Positions 11,126-34,178 of a stretch of 64,000 nt of DNA are shown here, in pieces. Position 1 is the stretch's first letter; every line of letters begins with the position of its first letter. Source of the DNA: Antedon mediterranea (lineage: Eukaryota; Echinodermata; Crinoidea; Comatulida; Antedonidae); assembly GCF_964355755.1 (NCBI RefSeq), contig NC_092674.1:9677001-9741000 (forward strand). Reading direction: 5' to 3'. The notes under the pieces were generated by a model, which worked only from the letters and a program-made list of their open reading frames with translations, ran no database searches and was not told where the DNA came from. The translations under genes and the position numbers were made by a program.

Positions 11126-12093
11126 ACTATATACAGTATAAAGTATATATTTGGGCATAAAGAGAATGTTATAGGAAGGTACGTTATACACAAAAATGGT
11201 TTTAATACGAATGAACACAAAGACTTCACTAATTCGAATTATCACACAATTTTTATTAATTAATTTATTTTTTTTCAAAATAGAACCTGTGAGGCATAAA
11301 GGCAATCTAATTCTTATATAATTTCATTTATAAAATTATTGATTGAATGTAATAATTGCTTTAGTGCGGAAAATGAATAAGAAACAGTATTCTATGATTC
11401 CTCATTTATACATAAAATAATAACAATAATTTATTTTACTTGTTTGAAGTTTACAGTATGGTAAAGAATGGCTATAAACTATAAATGGTAATGACAATGT
11501 ATAGTAAAAGAAAATCATTGGAAAATTTCGAAAATTAAACAATATATTTAGTAATTCATAATGAACTAAAACATTCATTATTAATTTCATCAATACATTT
11601 TTTAAACACATTTTTCGAAAAAAAATATAAATTCTATTCAATCACACAAACACTAATATTTCAGGTTTTCATAATTTATTTTGGTTAAATGAAAATTATA
11701 ATATAATAATTGCTAAAAATTAAAATTTCAAACCGTATTAGCGGTGGAGTGGTTCATATAATGTTATGTTCAGCATGATTCAACTTATTTCAATTTAAAA
11801 AATTATTTTCAATAAAAGTTGAAAATTACCAATGTCTATCCTTATACTTGTCTGTCTGTTAAGAGGGAGAGTGGTTTTGAGGCGAGAGTAACTTCAATTA
11901 AATATATAATGTAAAATTAACACAATAAAAACGTATTCAAGCAAACACAAGGTGGACTTTTTTTTTCAGAATACGATCACCGCACACAGCACCTACCAAT
12001 TGAATCGGAAATAGATGCATAGTGTAGATATGAAATACTAACATTTAGATTAGAAAGTAATTAATTCAATAAATGTAAAGTAGCAGTATGTTC
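11126..12093. other. AT-rich spacer without recognised gene
   Basis: Very AT-rich DNA. No exon with a family match, TIR pair or tandem array was recognised between the satellite and the 20-bp repeat. Confidence 0.35.
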
Positions 12094-12335
12094 TGGATTA
12101 AAACTGTTGATCCAAGATTAGAACAGCTGATCTACTAAGATTAAGACAACTGATCAAAGATTAAGACAGCTGAAATACTAAGATCAAGACAGCTGATCAA
12201 AGATTAAGACAGCTGATCTATGATTAAGACAGCTGATCTATGATTAAGACAGCTGATCTAAGATTAAGACAGCTGATCTAAGATTAAGACAGCTGATCTA
12301 AGATTAAGACAGCTGATCTAAGATTAAGGTCACTT
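12094..12335. repeat. 20-bp minisatellite downstream of AIFM1
   Basis: The unit AGATTAAGACAGCTGATCTA is repeated about ten times, perfectly in the middle (12200-12320). Degenerate GGATTAAG or TGAGATTAA echoes continue to about 12660. There are no spacers between units, so it is not CRISPR-like. It lies in the 3' flank of AIFM1 and could be part of its 3' UTR. Confidence 0.85.
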
Positions 12336-12767
12336 GTTTAGGAATAAGGTAGTAATAGTATTTAGGATCCGAGATTGAGATAGTGGTCTAAAAAGACATC
12401 TAGGATTAACATAAATTTTCCAGGATTCAGGTATCTGGTATGAAATTAAGGTAGCCTGAGATTAATTAGGATCCGAGAGTAACTAGGATCTGAGATTAAC
12501 ATTTTTTGGATTAAGAAGCTTGTCTACAATTAATATACCTGATCTGGGATGAAAATAAAAGTCTTAGAATGAAATTGCTTATCTAAGATCCAGACAACTG
12601 GTTGAAGATTCAGATATCTGGCATGGGATTAAGAATGTCTCTCAAAGATTAACATACTATAAAGTGTATTGTGTTCTGGATTACTTATCTAATCTCATCT
12701 GTAAGAAAGTGTACCTGAGATCAATTACATCATACCTAATTATATAACTATATTATATTATTTGGAT

Positions 12768-24426
<11,659 letters not shown>

Positions 24427-24601
24427 TTTTAGATTATTTTTCACTTTTCAAGCAGCAAAATCTAAGGTACCGGCAACCGGACACAGCACGCTTGCGAATA
24501 GGTCAAAGTTTAGTTTAAAAAACAGGTCTGCTTGCAAAATCACTGAAGCGTGCAGAATAATTTTGTAAACATTACACATTTTGCTGTTCCATTTCACATA
24601 A
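24427..24601. promoter_or_regulatory. bidirectional AIFM1/NAXD promoter region
   Basis: Only 175 bp separate the AIFM1 start codon (minus strand, 24426) and the upstream NAXD start codon (plus strand, 24602), so both 5' leaders and the shared promoter must lie in or close to this segment. No TATA box is obvious. GC-richer boxes such as ACCGGCAACCGGACACAGCACGC (24470-24492, within the AIFM1 leader) are visible. Shared control of the two genes is inferred from geometry only. Confidence 0.75.
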
Positions 24602-27600
24602 ATGCGTGGATATTTTTATTTATCAAAGAGATTTTTTAATCTGCATGGTAATATTGTAAATATGAGTACAGGTGTGTACACTACCTGCTAGTATTCCCAA
24701 GCTGTCGTCTAAAGTAAAGTTAGGCATGAGTAAAACAAATCCAGGCTAGCTAGGCTAGGCCTCTAGCTAGCTAGGCTAGGTTGGCCGAGGGTAGGTGAAG
24801 GTGGTGCAGCCAGCTGAGCTAGGAGCCTGCTCTACTGTACTGTAGTGCATTGTTGTTATATAATGATAGGAAGTAGGCCTAGTAGTAAACGATATGCTAT
24901 TAGTACAGATAATACAGTTAATATTCAATAATCAATTATTTATATAACAATATTTGATTTTAAATGCGTATCATGTATGCCATTTTCTTTTATAAAATAG
25001 AATGTACTACAACAAATTCAGCAGTTTTATTGCAAGCTGTCAAATCCATCATTCCACCACTAACATATGCCCAACACAAAGGACAAAATGGACGGTTGGC
25101 AACAATTGGAGGCTGCAAAGAATATACCGGAGCACCGTATTTCGCAGCAATATCAGCTCTAAAAATTGTACGCAATTACAGACAGGGAATCGGTCATATA
25201 TCGACTTTTTGTATATAAATTTACACCCATACTGAAACTCTGAACTGCTTGACATACTGGATATTAAATAATGTATACACTGGAATGGAATTACTGGTTT
25301 TTCATATGACCTTATTAAGAAATTCTTCGTCCCTTTTGTCCACACCCCAAATCAAAATATCCCTTTACCCACACTAGTACAATAAAGAATTTTAGGTTTT
25401 GCTCTTAAAAGGAAAACAGTGCATAAGAAACACCCATTATTAATGTATGTTTTCTCTATTAATTTTATATTCTATTTTTCTAGGGTTGTGACCTGTCTCA
25501 TGTTTTTTGTACAAAAGATGCCTCTTCTGTTATTAAGTCTTACAGTCCTGAACTGATAGTACATCCTGTCTTGTAAGTTTAGAGGTTACAATAATAACTT
25601 GAATACAAAAACAAACACCATATGCACTGTTTACAGATGGTCACTGTTTGAATAAAAACTGCATATAAAAAGAGTCTGTTCTGATAATTATATTTAACTG
25701 CTATATATTTTCATAATTCAAGCAGCCCATCTCTCTCAAGATTTATGGGACGATCATGCCTTCATCTTTTTATTGATATAAAGTTTGCGGTACACCACGT
25801 GTATTAGTTCTGAAAAGAACTGTTAAGTTTCTCGACGTTTCGATCAATATACTTTGTTCTTCCTTATATCTTATTCTTATTAACTCAAAATTATTTTTAC
25901 TAACAAACATTACTATTTATATGCCTAGTGTGTAAACATTATTGACATAATTTCAATAAACATCCACATAGGCTACAGTACAATTCTTCTTAACAAAATG
26001 TTTTCAATCTTCTATCAACTAAAAGTCGTAGTTAGTCATGTCTCGGGTCACATCCTATGGTCACCGTACAGATAGGCTACTACATCAGTACTTCTATGAA
26101 TGGATGACTAGTTGGTGACAATAACGCTAGTTGGTCATACTCAGTACCGTTTTGATTTTACGATCATTCGGGAAACAACCTCACGATATTCAAACAATAT
26201 ATTCATCCTTTTAGTTTCTATCTTAAAATATTTATTTGTTTATATGTAAAACAAAAAGGAAGTAAACAAATGTTATATTGAATTGAATAACAATAATCCA
26301 TAGTCATAAAAATGAAAATGATCATTTTACTTTTATCACTATTTCTTTTTTTCTCAGAGATAAAAATGGGGGTGTTGAGGAGATAGCAAGTTGGCTACCT
26401 CGTATGCATTCAATAATTATAGGTCCTGGACTTGGAAGGGAGTCTAGCATACTAGAAAATACAAAAGTAAGTCAATAATTCATGTTTAAAAGAACAAATT
26501 ATAACAAAACTGCAACATTACTATACTTTGTGAAGTATAAGTAAGAAATAATTGTGTGTCAACTTCTACTTCAGCTTTCATGTGTGGAAAATGTGTTTTT
26601 AAATGTCAGAGTTGTTACAAAAGGCTATTTATTGCGGTCTAGCTAACATTTAGGATAAAATTGATTAATGTAATCTAGTAAAAAGTACAGTAAGTTTCTG
26701 TCAATGATTTTGTTGTTGCCGCAATTATCCTTTGTTAGTTTCCATCCTGGTCCTTAAAATCATAGTTTGAATGAAGTGGTGATTTCATTAAATTTAATAT
26801 TCTTTATTTGCAGGATATCATTATAAAAGCCAGAGATCTGAACATACCATTAGTAATTGATGCAGTAAGTATATATAAATACAATATGTACAGCAAAGAT
26901 TATACTTTGATTATAACAAGATAATGCTGTTATAAAGTGTGAAACTACTGTACAGTAGGATGTTCTCTTATAGATCTCGAATTGTTTCCTATTTCAGTCT
27001 CTCACATCCAATCATTAGTTTTCGGCCTGAGCTTTGACTATATTATCGAAACAGTTCAACAAAGCTATTGATTTCTTGTAGGATGGAGTCTACCTTCTAG
27101 CACAATCTCCAGAAGTGATACAGGGATACACAAAAGCAATACTTACACCAAATATTATGGAATTCAAACTTCTATATAAAAAAGTTGTAAGTAGATTGTT
27201 CAACATGATCTTTTCTGGTCATGTAAAATAAGTTGTCCTGTTGAAACAGTGGTTAAACAAATAATAAGCAGGGAAAAATACTTTAGAATTATTCTTAAGC
27301 TCTGTCCACACTATCAAACTAGTTTGACAAAAAAAGTGTGATGTGCCCAAATATGATAATGATATGTTTAAATATTGTAGTGATATGACATCATCATGTC
27401 CATATATCATATTTTTTTGTCACATAAAGTTTGATAGTGTAGACAGAGTTTATTCAGTAACACTATGGCTACTGTAGATGTGTCGATTTTTTTCCAGTAC
27501 GATTTATGGGGGAAATCTCTAATTACAGTTCCAAAATTTTAATTTTTTGTATTTATTTATCACACTCTTGTGAAATACAAGACCACCAATTCTGGCTTAT

Positions 27601-29126
27601 GAGTGAATATATAAAATAACAATTATAAATAGACACGGATTATGTAGGCACGGATAAAAAACATCAAATAAAATAACTACTTTAAACAGACTTACTACAC
27701 CAAACCTCTTTTACCAAGTAGAAGGGGGAAGAAATACTGTAAATGTAAAAAAAACTTTTATTAGGCCTACACAGTGCATAAAATATTAGGTTTTGAATAT
27801 ATGATACATATGTGATCCTTTAATTTGTTATTTTTGTTTGTGACACCATATAAATTGAGTACTAAATATTTGTTTCATTTTTGATACATTTACTTTGCAG
27901 TTAAATGAAGAGCCAGACCTGAGCCAATTAAGTGATAGTACTAAAGAGCTAAGCCAGGCACTGGGCAGTGTTACTATTGTCAATAAAGGAGCCAGTGATA
28001 TCATTACTGATGGAAAAACAGGTATGATTATTTTCAACTATTTTTCAAGGTGGAATAGGTCATGGAATTATTCTTAGGCCTGTCTTTTCTACTGTTAAAT
28101 GAATAAATGTGAAGACGATATACTAGAGACTGCGGACAGGCCTTGAATGCATACAGTATATCTTGCCCACTGAAGGCTCATATCGAGTTGAGTGTACAAA
28201 ACATAGCTATGAAAAAGGCACATACAGGCTCTCCGTGACCATGTTCTGATGGTAGAATAGCTCATTGCATCGGACGAGTTCATTGTTATCATTCTTGGAA
28301 AGCAATACTACTGTATATCATTAGAACAATATTATACTTTTGGAGATGGTTTAATTAAATTGTATCCATTTCCAAATAGGCTTTAAATAAAAAATACAGT
28401 GTTCTGTTATGAATATTAAAGAAATTAATAAGTATTTGAATATCATAATATATGTTGTACTTTCACAGTTTTGATGAATTCAAGTGAAGGGAGTCCTCGT
28501 CGGTGTGGTGGCCAAGGAGATCTTTTATCAGGTAGCATGGGAACAATGACTTTCTGGGCGCATAGGTACTACAGTAGCACAGATGTAGGGTAAGATTCGG
28601 TTATACTAATAGATGTATTAGACAAGTTGAGTGGACAAGTGGTTAAAGCAACTGCAACTTATAGCCATATACTGTATAAAGTGGCCTAGGTTCTGGTGGT
28701 GTCATCTTGAATAACAACATGGTTCTGTATACTTCTACAGTATGGCTTGGGTGTACTTTAAAAAACCCAGAACATCTTTTGCCATGAGTACGTAAGTGGT
28801 TCCCCGGTGGCCTGGTTTAAATTCAGCTCCTTTCAATGCCACAGCAGTTATGGGGACTGCTATAACTATAGGGATTCATCTGAACCCAATCCCAGTATAC
28901 ACACCAAGAGGATTTATGATACACATATTAATAATGTTTTTTTCCCAATTAATTTTGTAGGGATGATATTCACCAGCTTGGTCGGCCAACGATGATTGCT
29001 GCTTATGGGGCTTCGCTGTTAACTCGAAAGTGCGCAAACCTGGCGTTTGCGAAGAATCAACGAAGCATGACAACGACGGACATGATAGGAGAAATAGGTT
29101 ATGCTTTTAGGTGTCTATTTGAATAA
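24602..29126 (+). CDS. NAXD: ATP-dependent (S)-NAD(P)H-hydrate dehydratase
   Basis: Nine exons: 24602-24671, 25001-25167, 25484-25572, 26358-26466, 26814-26864, 27082-27186, 27901-28021, 28469-28589 and 28961-29126. Phases agree throughout, giving 999 nt and 332 aa, the usual length. Family signatures: [13 protein letters not shown] and [15 protein letters not shown] (exon 2), GCDLSHVFC (exon 3), GPGLGR at 131-136, VIDADGVYLL across exons 5/6, LTPNIMEF, and the catalytic GGQGDLLSG at about 251-259. Known role: ATP-driven dehydration of S-NADHX and S-NADPHX back to NADH and NADPH, working with the epimerase NAXE. Two in-frame starts lie in exon 1: 24602 gives a basic leader ([16 protein letters not shown]) like a mitochondrial targeting peptide, 24662 (MST) would give a cytosolic form. 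Exon 1 is inferred from frame and splice fit; the other exons are certain. Confidence 0.95.
25770..25855. repeat. dispersed repeat, inverse of 17740-17820
   Basis: In NAXD intron 3. GATATAAAGTTTGCGGTACA and AGTTTCTCGACGTTTCGATC match the AIFM1 intron 8 copy in reverse complement. Confidence 0.6.
27298..27451. mobile_element. TA-flanked MITE, 'AGCTCTGTCTACACTATCAAACT' family
   Basis: In NAXD intron 6. Left end AGCTCTGTCCACACTATCAA, right end TTTGATAGTGTAGACAGAGT, with TA on both outer sides. This is one of the two best-kept copies. Confidence 0.82.
28630..28915 (+). mobile_element. tRNA-headed SINE copy, degenerate
   Basis: In NAXD intron 8. A tRNA-like head (GTGGACAAGTGGTTAAAGCA) is followed by GGTTCTGGTGGT, TGTACTTTAAAAAACCCAGA and GTGGTTCCCCGGTG boxes. 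These line up with the body of the SINE at 36780-37200 and the reverse complement of 57200-57460. Confidence 0.6.
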
Positions 29127-29822
29127 ATACTACTGCGCCTACAATGAGCTGGTATACCATCCGTAATCGTATCCAAAATATAAACATTCATTCATTCACA
29201 AAGGCTTACTGTATCTTTCTAGATATGTAGCCATGATTTATTGAATAAAATTATTTAAATCAACTGTTTTTAAATATTCTTCTTCTTCTTAAATTGCATT
29301 TAAACACAAGTTCAGTTTGTGATCTGCACTCTTGACATTTGTTGGTTTCAACTACCCGTGTTATTAGGGGATCTATTTTTCCTTCTTTCCATCATTTTTG
29401 TTGGTTAATGTGTACAGAAAATCTTGTAACTTGGCCAGCATTTAGACCTTTCAATTTGAAGTTGTAAAACTAACTTTTTGATGATATCCGAGTAAACTTT
29501 TGTGCAATTTTTTGAAATTCTAAGACAAGAAATTGTTCATATCAGGCGTAAACCTCCTGTATAATAAAAATGGCATGCACCATTATAATTTACATCTAAT
29601 AGCAAGTGATGATTGTACCACCACCATTTGATCGATGTGTAGGTTTACGTTTGTTTACTTGATGTTAAAGTTATAAATGCTCCAGACGTTTTTTCAAACA
29701 AATATATGAAACGAAATAACTGAATAAATAAAAATGTTGTATTTAAATAATTCTTTAATTCTTCTTTTTTTCTCTGAAGTGTTAAAAAACTTGCCTACAT
29801 TTACTTCATGAATTTTAATACC
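29127..29822. other. 3' flank of NAXD
   Basis: AT-rich DNA with no recognised gene. AATAAA-type motifs lie close after the stop codon (for example around 29122-29127 and 29242), so NAXD transcripts probably end in the first part of this stretch. Confidence 0.4.
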
Positions 29823-30081
29823 GAGAAATTGTCCCCTGAAAATATATATTTTGTTAATGTTTTTGTTTAATATGCCATTTTAATGTAAAAAAAAAACTGA
29901 AAAATCTGTAATTTAAAGCAAAAATAGTCAAATTTACTGGAACTCAATGTGTTTTTGGTTGAATTTAATCATTTATTTTGTCTTTTTACAAGTGAAAACT
30001 TTTTTTATGGATGTGATTAACTTGATGAAAATTGTGAAATGGCCTAAAGTCTTATTCATGTTTTTGGGGGGACACTAAATC
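29823..30081. mobile_element. TIR element, 'TTAAAGATGTATTGTCCC' family, inverted and truncated
   Basis: Its reverse complement carries ACATTAAAATGGCATATTAA and the GATTAAATTCAACCAAAAAC box of the copies at 14046 and 20055. The ends are reduced to AAATTGTCCCC and GGGGGGACACTAAAT. Confidence 0.7.
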
Positions 30082-30094
30082 CCCTTTCTTAAAA

Positions 30095-30797
30095 AAGACA
30101 TTGCTGTTCTTGAATCTGTCCAAAGGAGGGTCATCGTACATGCTTCCCAAGATCAGCCAGTGTCCCTTACCCTCAACAATTAAAACACCTTAATCTGATC
30201 TCAATTACCAATTGTATTAGGTACTGATGTATTAATTTTGTTACCAAATGTATGTACAAATTATATGATGTTAAAGTTTTTAAATATTTATCTATTAATT
30301 GCAGAGATGTTAATAATCTTAAGTTGCGTAATAATTTTATAGCTCGGACTGATTCATTTCATAACTCGACTGTCTTTAATTGTTTTGTTAGACATTTCAG
30401 AGATCTGCCTGCGGATCTCTGTGACCAACTATTAATTAATATAAACAGTTTTAAGAATAGCCTTAAGAAATATCTTACCAATCGGTTTTAAACTGTACAT
30501 GTTTATGTGTATTTGAAAGATATTTTCTTAATTCTATCTATTTAATTTAATTAACAATATTTTATATAAATCAATTGCAGAATTTTATAGTTTTATCCCA
30601 ATTTGATAGGAATTTATGTTTTTTGTGTGTGTTATTCATTTTATGCAAGTATTTCGATGTGGAGACCTCTCAACGGTTATTTTTATTTATAACTTTTAGG
30701 TAATCCGGCCTCATTGATTTACTTTTGTAATGTTTTTTTTTATGTCTTACTTTGTACTGCACTATATATTGGCGAAATAAATGATATGATATGATAA
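30095..30797 (+). mobile_element. 3' remnant of a non-LTR retrotransposon
   Basis: Frames in different phases read AVLESVQRRV (about 30105) and then, at 30250-30490, LRNNFIARTDSFHNSTVF...FRHLPADL-type...SFKNSLKKYLTN. This is the C-terminal region downstream of the reverse transcriptase of CR1/L2-like LINEs. A 3' UTR follows and ends in a short (ATATG)n-like tail at about 30776-30796. Frame breaks show that it is dead. Confidence 0.65.
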
Positions 30798-32037
30798 ACA
30801 TATAGAACATACAGAGTCAATTTTTTAAAATTTATTCAGTGATGTGGCTAATCATTTTACAGTAACAATGTTTCCCATTTTAATTTTATAGCTCCATGCT
30901 CATACCACCTCAACCATTCATTTCAGGATTTTTTAAAAAACTTTATGGGAAATTCCACGAAAGTACTATTGTATGTTTACACTCAAGTTAATACACAAGA
31001 CCCATTGTAACATCACTTACAGGTCATAAACATACACAATAACATTTGTTCAATTAATTATGGTTTTTAGGCACATTTCAATGGCTGTTTATTGTTTGTG
31101 TTTGAAATACTTTGAAACATAGATTATCTACATTTAATTTCTAAATACTCATCCTGGGTATAGTTATCCAAATGAATTCATTCAAGATCACATTAAAGTT
31201 TATGTAACTTTTTTTGCTACTATTTGCTAAATTTTGAAATTCTAAGCAAGACGCACACTTCAGTATTTATGTAGAGGGCGTGCAGTCTCGTTGTTTGAAT
31301 TTGCGTAGACTGACTTATCGCATTGCCTTTTAAAATTGTAAAGTCATCGCTCAGTCGAATATACATAGCACAACTTCAGCAAAGCGTACTGTAAGTACAA
31401 TATAATCATTCCACCACTTAATATATATATATACAGTAATAACATAATAATATTATAATCAATGAATATTCCGGTGTTATTTTACATTACTGAACTGTAT
31501 CATTAGGTTGAGCAAGTGTTCATTCATTGGCTATAGGGGTTACTGGTATTTAGTCAGTTCCGACTCCAGAGACGCCCGCCGGTCTTAGGCATCTAAAGAC
31601 AGGAGTCTCTGATCATGAAAGGATCATGTGTTTTCCAGTAAAACAGTAAAAAATTGCTAGGTTTATACTAATTACAAGAAAATATTAATAAGAGAACATA
31701 ATTCATTTATCAAGTATCAACCTATTTTGCTCCTAAAAGTGATGTCAGGCCTGCACCAAGCTTTTCATAGGATAGCTGGACAAAATAGAAGGCTAGCAGT
31801 CCCGTTGATTCTACATAGGAATACGGTACACGGCATGCCCTCCTTTGTTTAGTTTTGGTGTAGAATCGCCATCAATATATATGAACAGTGCAGTAATAAA
31901 TAGGCTTTTCATGACAAACTAGAACAGCACACTATATGATTGTTCAAAAAGATATATGTATTTTGTTTTTTATAGTTTGTCAGAAAATCACAGTTGTATT
32001 TAATACTGAATTCAGTTTTCCCCTTCCTGTTCACAAA
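30798..32037 (+). other. 5' region of the small gene; possible non-coding first exon
   Basis: A relatively GC-rich stretch at about 31255-31390 ends at a good donor (AGCGTACT|GTAAGT) and may be an untranslated first exon. An acceptor-like TTTTTATAG ends at 31973, and the reading frame upstream of the ATG at 32038 is open back to it. No other gene was recognised. Confidence 0.35.
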
Positions 32038-33168
32038 ATGGATATGATACCTAGACTAAGGCTTATGATGTTTCCAATTCTGTATGTGGTAAGTAAGATC
32101 AGATATTGAAAGAAACAATTAGTATTGGTGGGCAAAAAAGGAGAAGGTGTTGTGGGACACAGTGAGTGCTGTCCACTTGCTCTCAGGGCAACCAACCCAT
32201 AACGTTATGGTAAAATCCATTGACATTTCTACAAAATGTTATATAACATATGTGTGAGCCACTAAAATAGATGATTTTGCAACTATTTTTCCAATTTAAT
32301 ATGTATTTACAGAATATGTAGTTGATAGATCATGTATAGATAGAGTTTGTAGTAGAAATGCACATACCATGACCCTTTCAATTACAACTCATGACAATCT
32401 TTACAGTATATTCATTTATTCCACAGAAAGAAGCAATTTTAAATACTATTACTAACCTGAGAAATCGTCTATTTAATTTTTTTCAAAATGTTGCTGGTAA
32501 CAACAACGAAGAAGTAAGTCATTTTAATTAAATTATTTTTCTATGCATCCAAAAACGAGTAACTTGCCAAATACAGGATGGAACTATTTTATCTCATCAG
32601 TCTTTGTTTGAGGCTTGGTTAAAAGAGTTGTGAGTTAATACAACTCTGGCATTAGGATTGAACCTTGAACCTTGGGATTGGATGACAGACATGTTAACCA
32701 CTAAGCTACAGCTTGTGCATAGTATGCCTACATATTCGACTTTCAGCAGCCTCCTGCTTTAGCTCCTGGTTTAGCTCCTGGTTTAGGAAAAAAGCCCCTT
32801 TTTAGATTTTTTAGTTGTTCCCTTGAATGAACTGACAAGACAAAAATTTCGGGATTCAATTCTTATTGATTATTAGCTACAGTAGTATCTATTTTTCACC
32901 CTCATCTTATTTTAATTTGTTTGTGGATAGGACAGGAGACAATAATAAGGTTCAAGAAAGAGAGGTTCATCTACTTCGGGGTGGGTTAGGATCCTCAATC
33001 TACTCTCATAATCTTGGCCTTTTAAATACAGTAGAACAAATAAAACAATAACCAATATAAATTATATATTGAAAAAAAAACATTATTTAGTGATTTTTCT
33101 ATTTGTTTTAGGAAAAAATGAATGGGCTTACTATGGCATTGGCTGAGCTTAGCATTGAAGATATTTAA
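32038..33168 (+). CDS. unrecognised small protein, three coding exons
   Basis: Exons 32038-32088, 32427-32513 and 33112-33168, all joined in phase 0 by good donors (GTG|GTAAGT, GAA|GTAAGT) and acceptors (TTCCACAG, TTGTTTTAG). The predicted 64-aa protein has a basic start, a hydrophobic stretch (LRLMMFPILYV, residues 7-17), an amphipathic helix-like middle (KEAILNTITNLRNRLFNFF) and an acidic tail (LAELSIEDI). I do not recognise a family. The 5' end is uncertain: the frame is open upstream to an acceptor-like site at 31973, so the coding part could begin earlier. It lies in the spacer between the 3' ends of NAXD and GUF1. The splice structure argues for a real gene; expression data are lacking. 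Confidence 0.45.
32600..32725 (-). repeat. tRNA-like SINE head
   Basis: In intron 2 of the small gene. On the minus strand it has an A-box-like TAGCTTAGTGGTTAACATG and B-box-like GGTTCAAGGTTCAATCC. It is most like a SINE head, not a functional tRNA: arm pairing is incomplete. Confidence 0.5.
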
Positions 33169-34178
33169 GCATGCAAATCCTCATCGGAAAGTGGAATGTT
33201 GTTGTTGAGAAGTTACAGTAATGTATTTTCTAATTTCACAATAAAAGTGATAAATTGCAAAAGTTGACAGTGTTTGTTCCATTGATTTAGTTGAGTGGCA
33301 CTGCTGTATTTTCTAATTTGGTGATCCAAATCTTTTTTTTTTCCATCATCAGTGTTATTCTTTAATTTTTCCGTGTGATTTAAAACAAGGCCAACAGCCA
33401 TAAGCGCGTGCTAAAACGCATAGTGATACCGGACCGACAGACAGACCGACCGACCGACATAGTGAACTATAGAGTCGCGTCCACGCGACTAAAAATACTA
33501 AACAGCCAATGCTGGCTATTGGAAACCTGTCTGTGAGTCATTTGAGGTCAAACAAAGTCTGTACAGATATTTTAATTGCATTATATGCAATATTGAGATG
33601 GTGTCGAGGGTCAAATGTCATACTTCAGGTCATTATTTAGTAAAATGTTTCACAAGGGCAAATATAAATATGTACATAAGCATGAGCTTTTTTTTTTTAT
33701 AGTCGTTCACAAAAACTATTTGTAACTTAGTCCTAACCTAACCTAAAGAACCGAAATTTTGCAACATATTTTGTTGATAACATCAGAACCGTGCAGTGTA
33801 ACTTGGGCTTGATTTTATGGAATTAAGATTATAAATTCAAAGAAACAAAACACAAATTTCATATCAATGCTTTCATAGCATTTATGCATGCACTTACAAA
33901 ATTACAAATGCTCAAAATAAATTTTTATTTAATTCACAAGACATTTCACGTAATTTAACATTTCAAATTACCTTACCCATTATTGTGATGAGTTGAAATT
34001 TAGAATCCTTGTACTGCATCATTCACCCACCAAAATGTTCCCTTAATAGGGGTGTTTCCTGAATAAAGGTGTCTAAAAGGAGGAGGGGGTTACTATGTAA
34101 CCTCTTATGTAATAGTTATTTCATTAAATAATTTAATATCTTTAAACCTATAATAAAATCAGGGGTTAAAAGCTGCTA
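33169..34178. other. spacer between convergent genes
   Basis: No gene was recognised between the small gene and the GUF1 stop. At about 33396-33495 lies a short interspersed repeat with CCGACCGACCGACATAGTGAACTATAGAG and a CGCGTCCACGCG palindrome; a relative is at about 4618-4690. Confidence 0.4.

Noticed and set aside
12094-12335. CRISPR-like regular repeat
   Set aside because: The units are directly tandem without unique spacers and the genome is eukaryotic.
30896-30970. candidate first coding exon (MLIPPQPFISGFFKKL...) for the small gene
   Set aside because: It ends at a GTATGT donor in phase 0, but joining to 31974 gives an early stop and it lies upstream of a better untranslated first-exon candidate ending at 31390. 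Not excluded if spliced directly to 32427.
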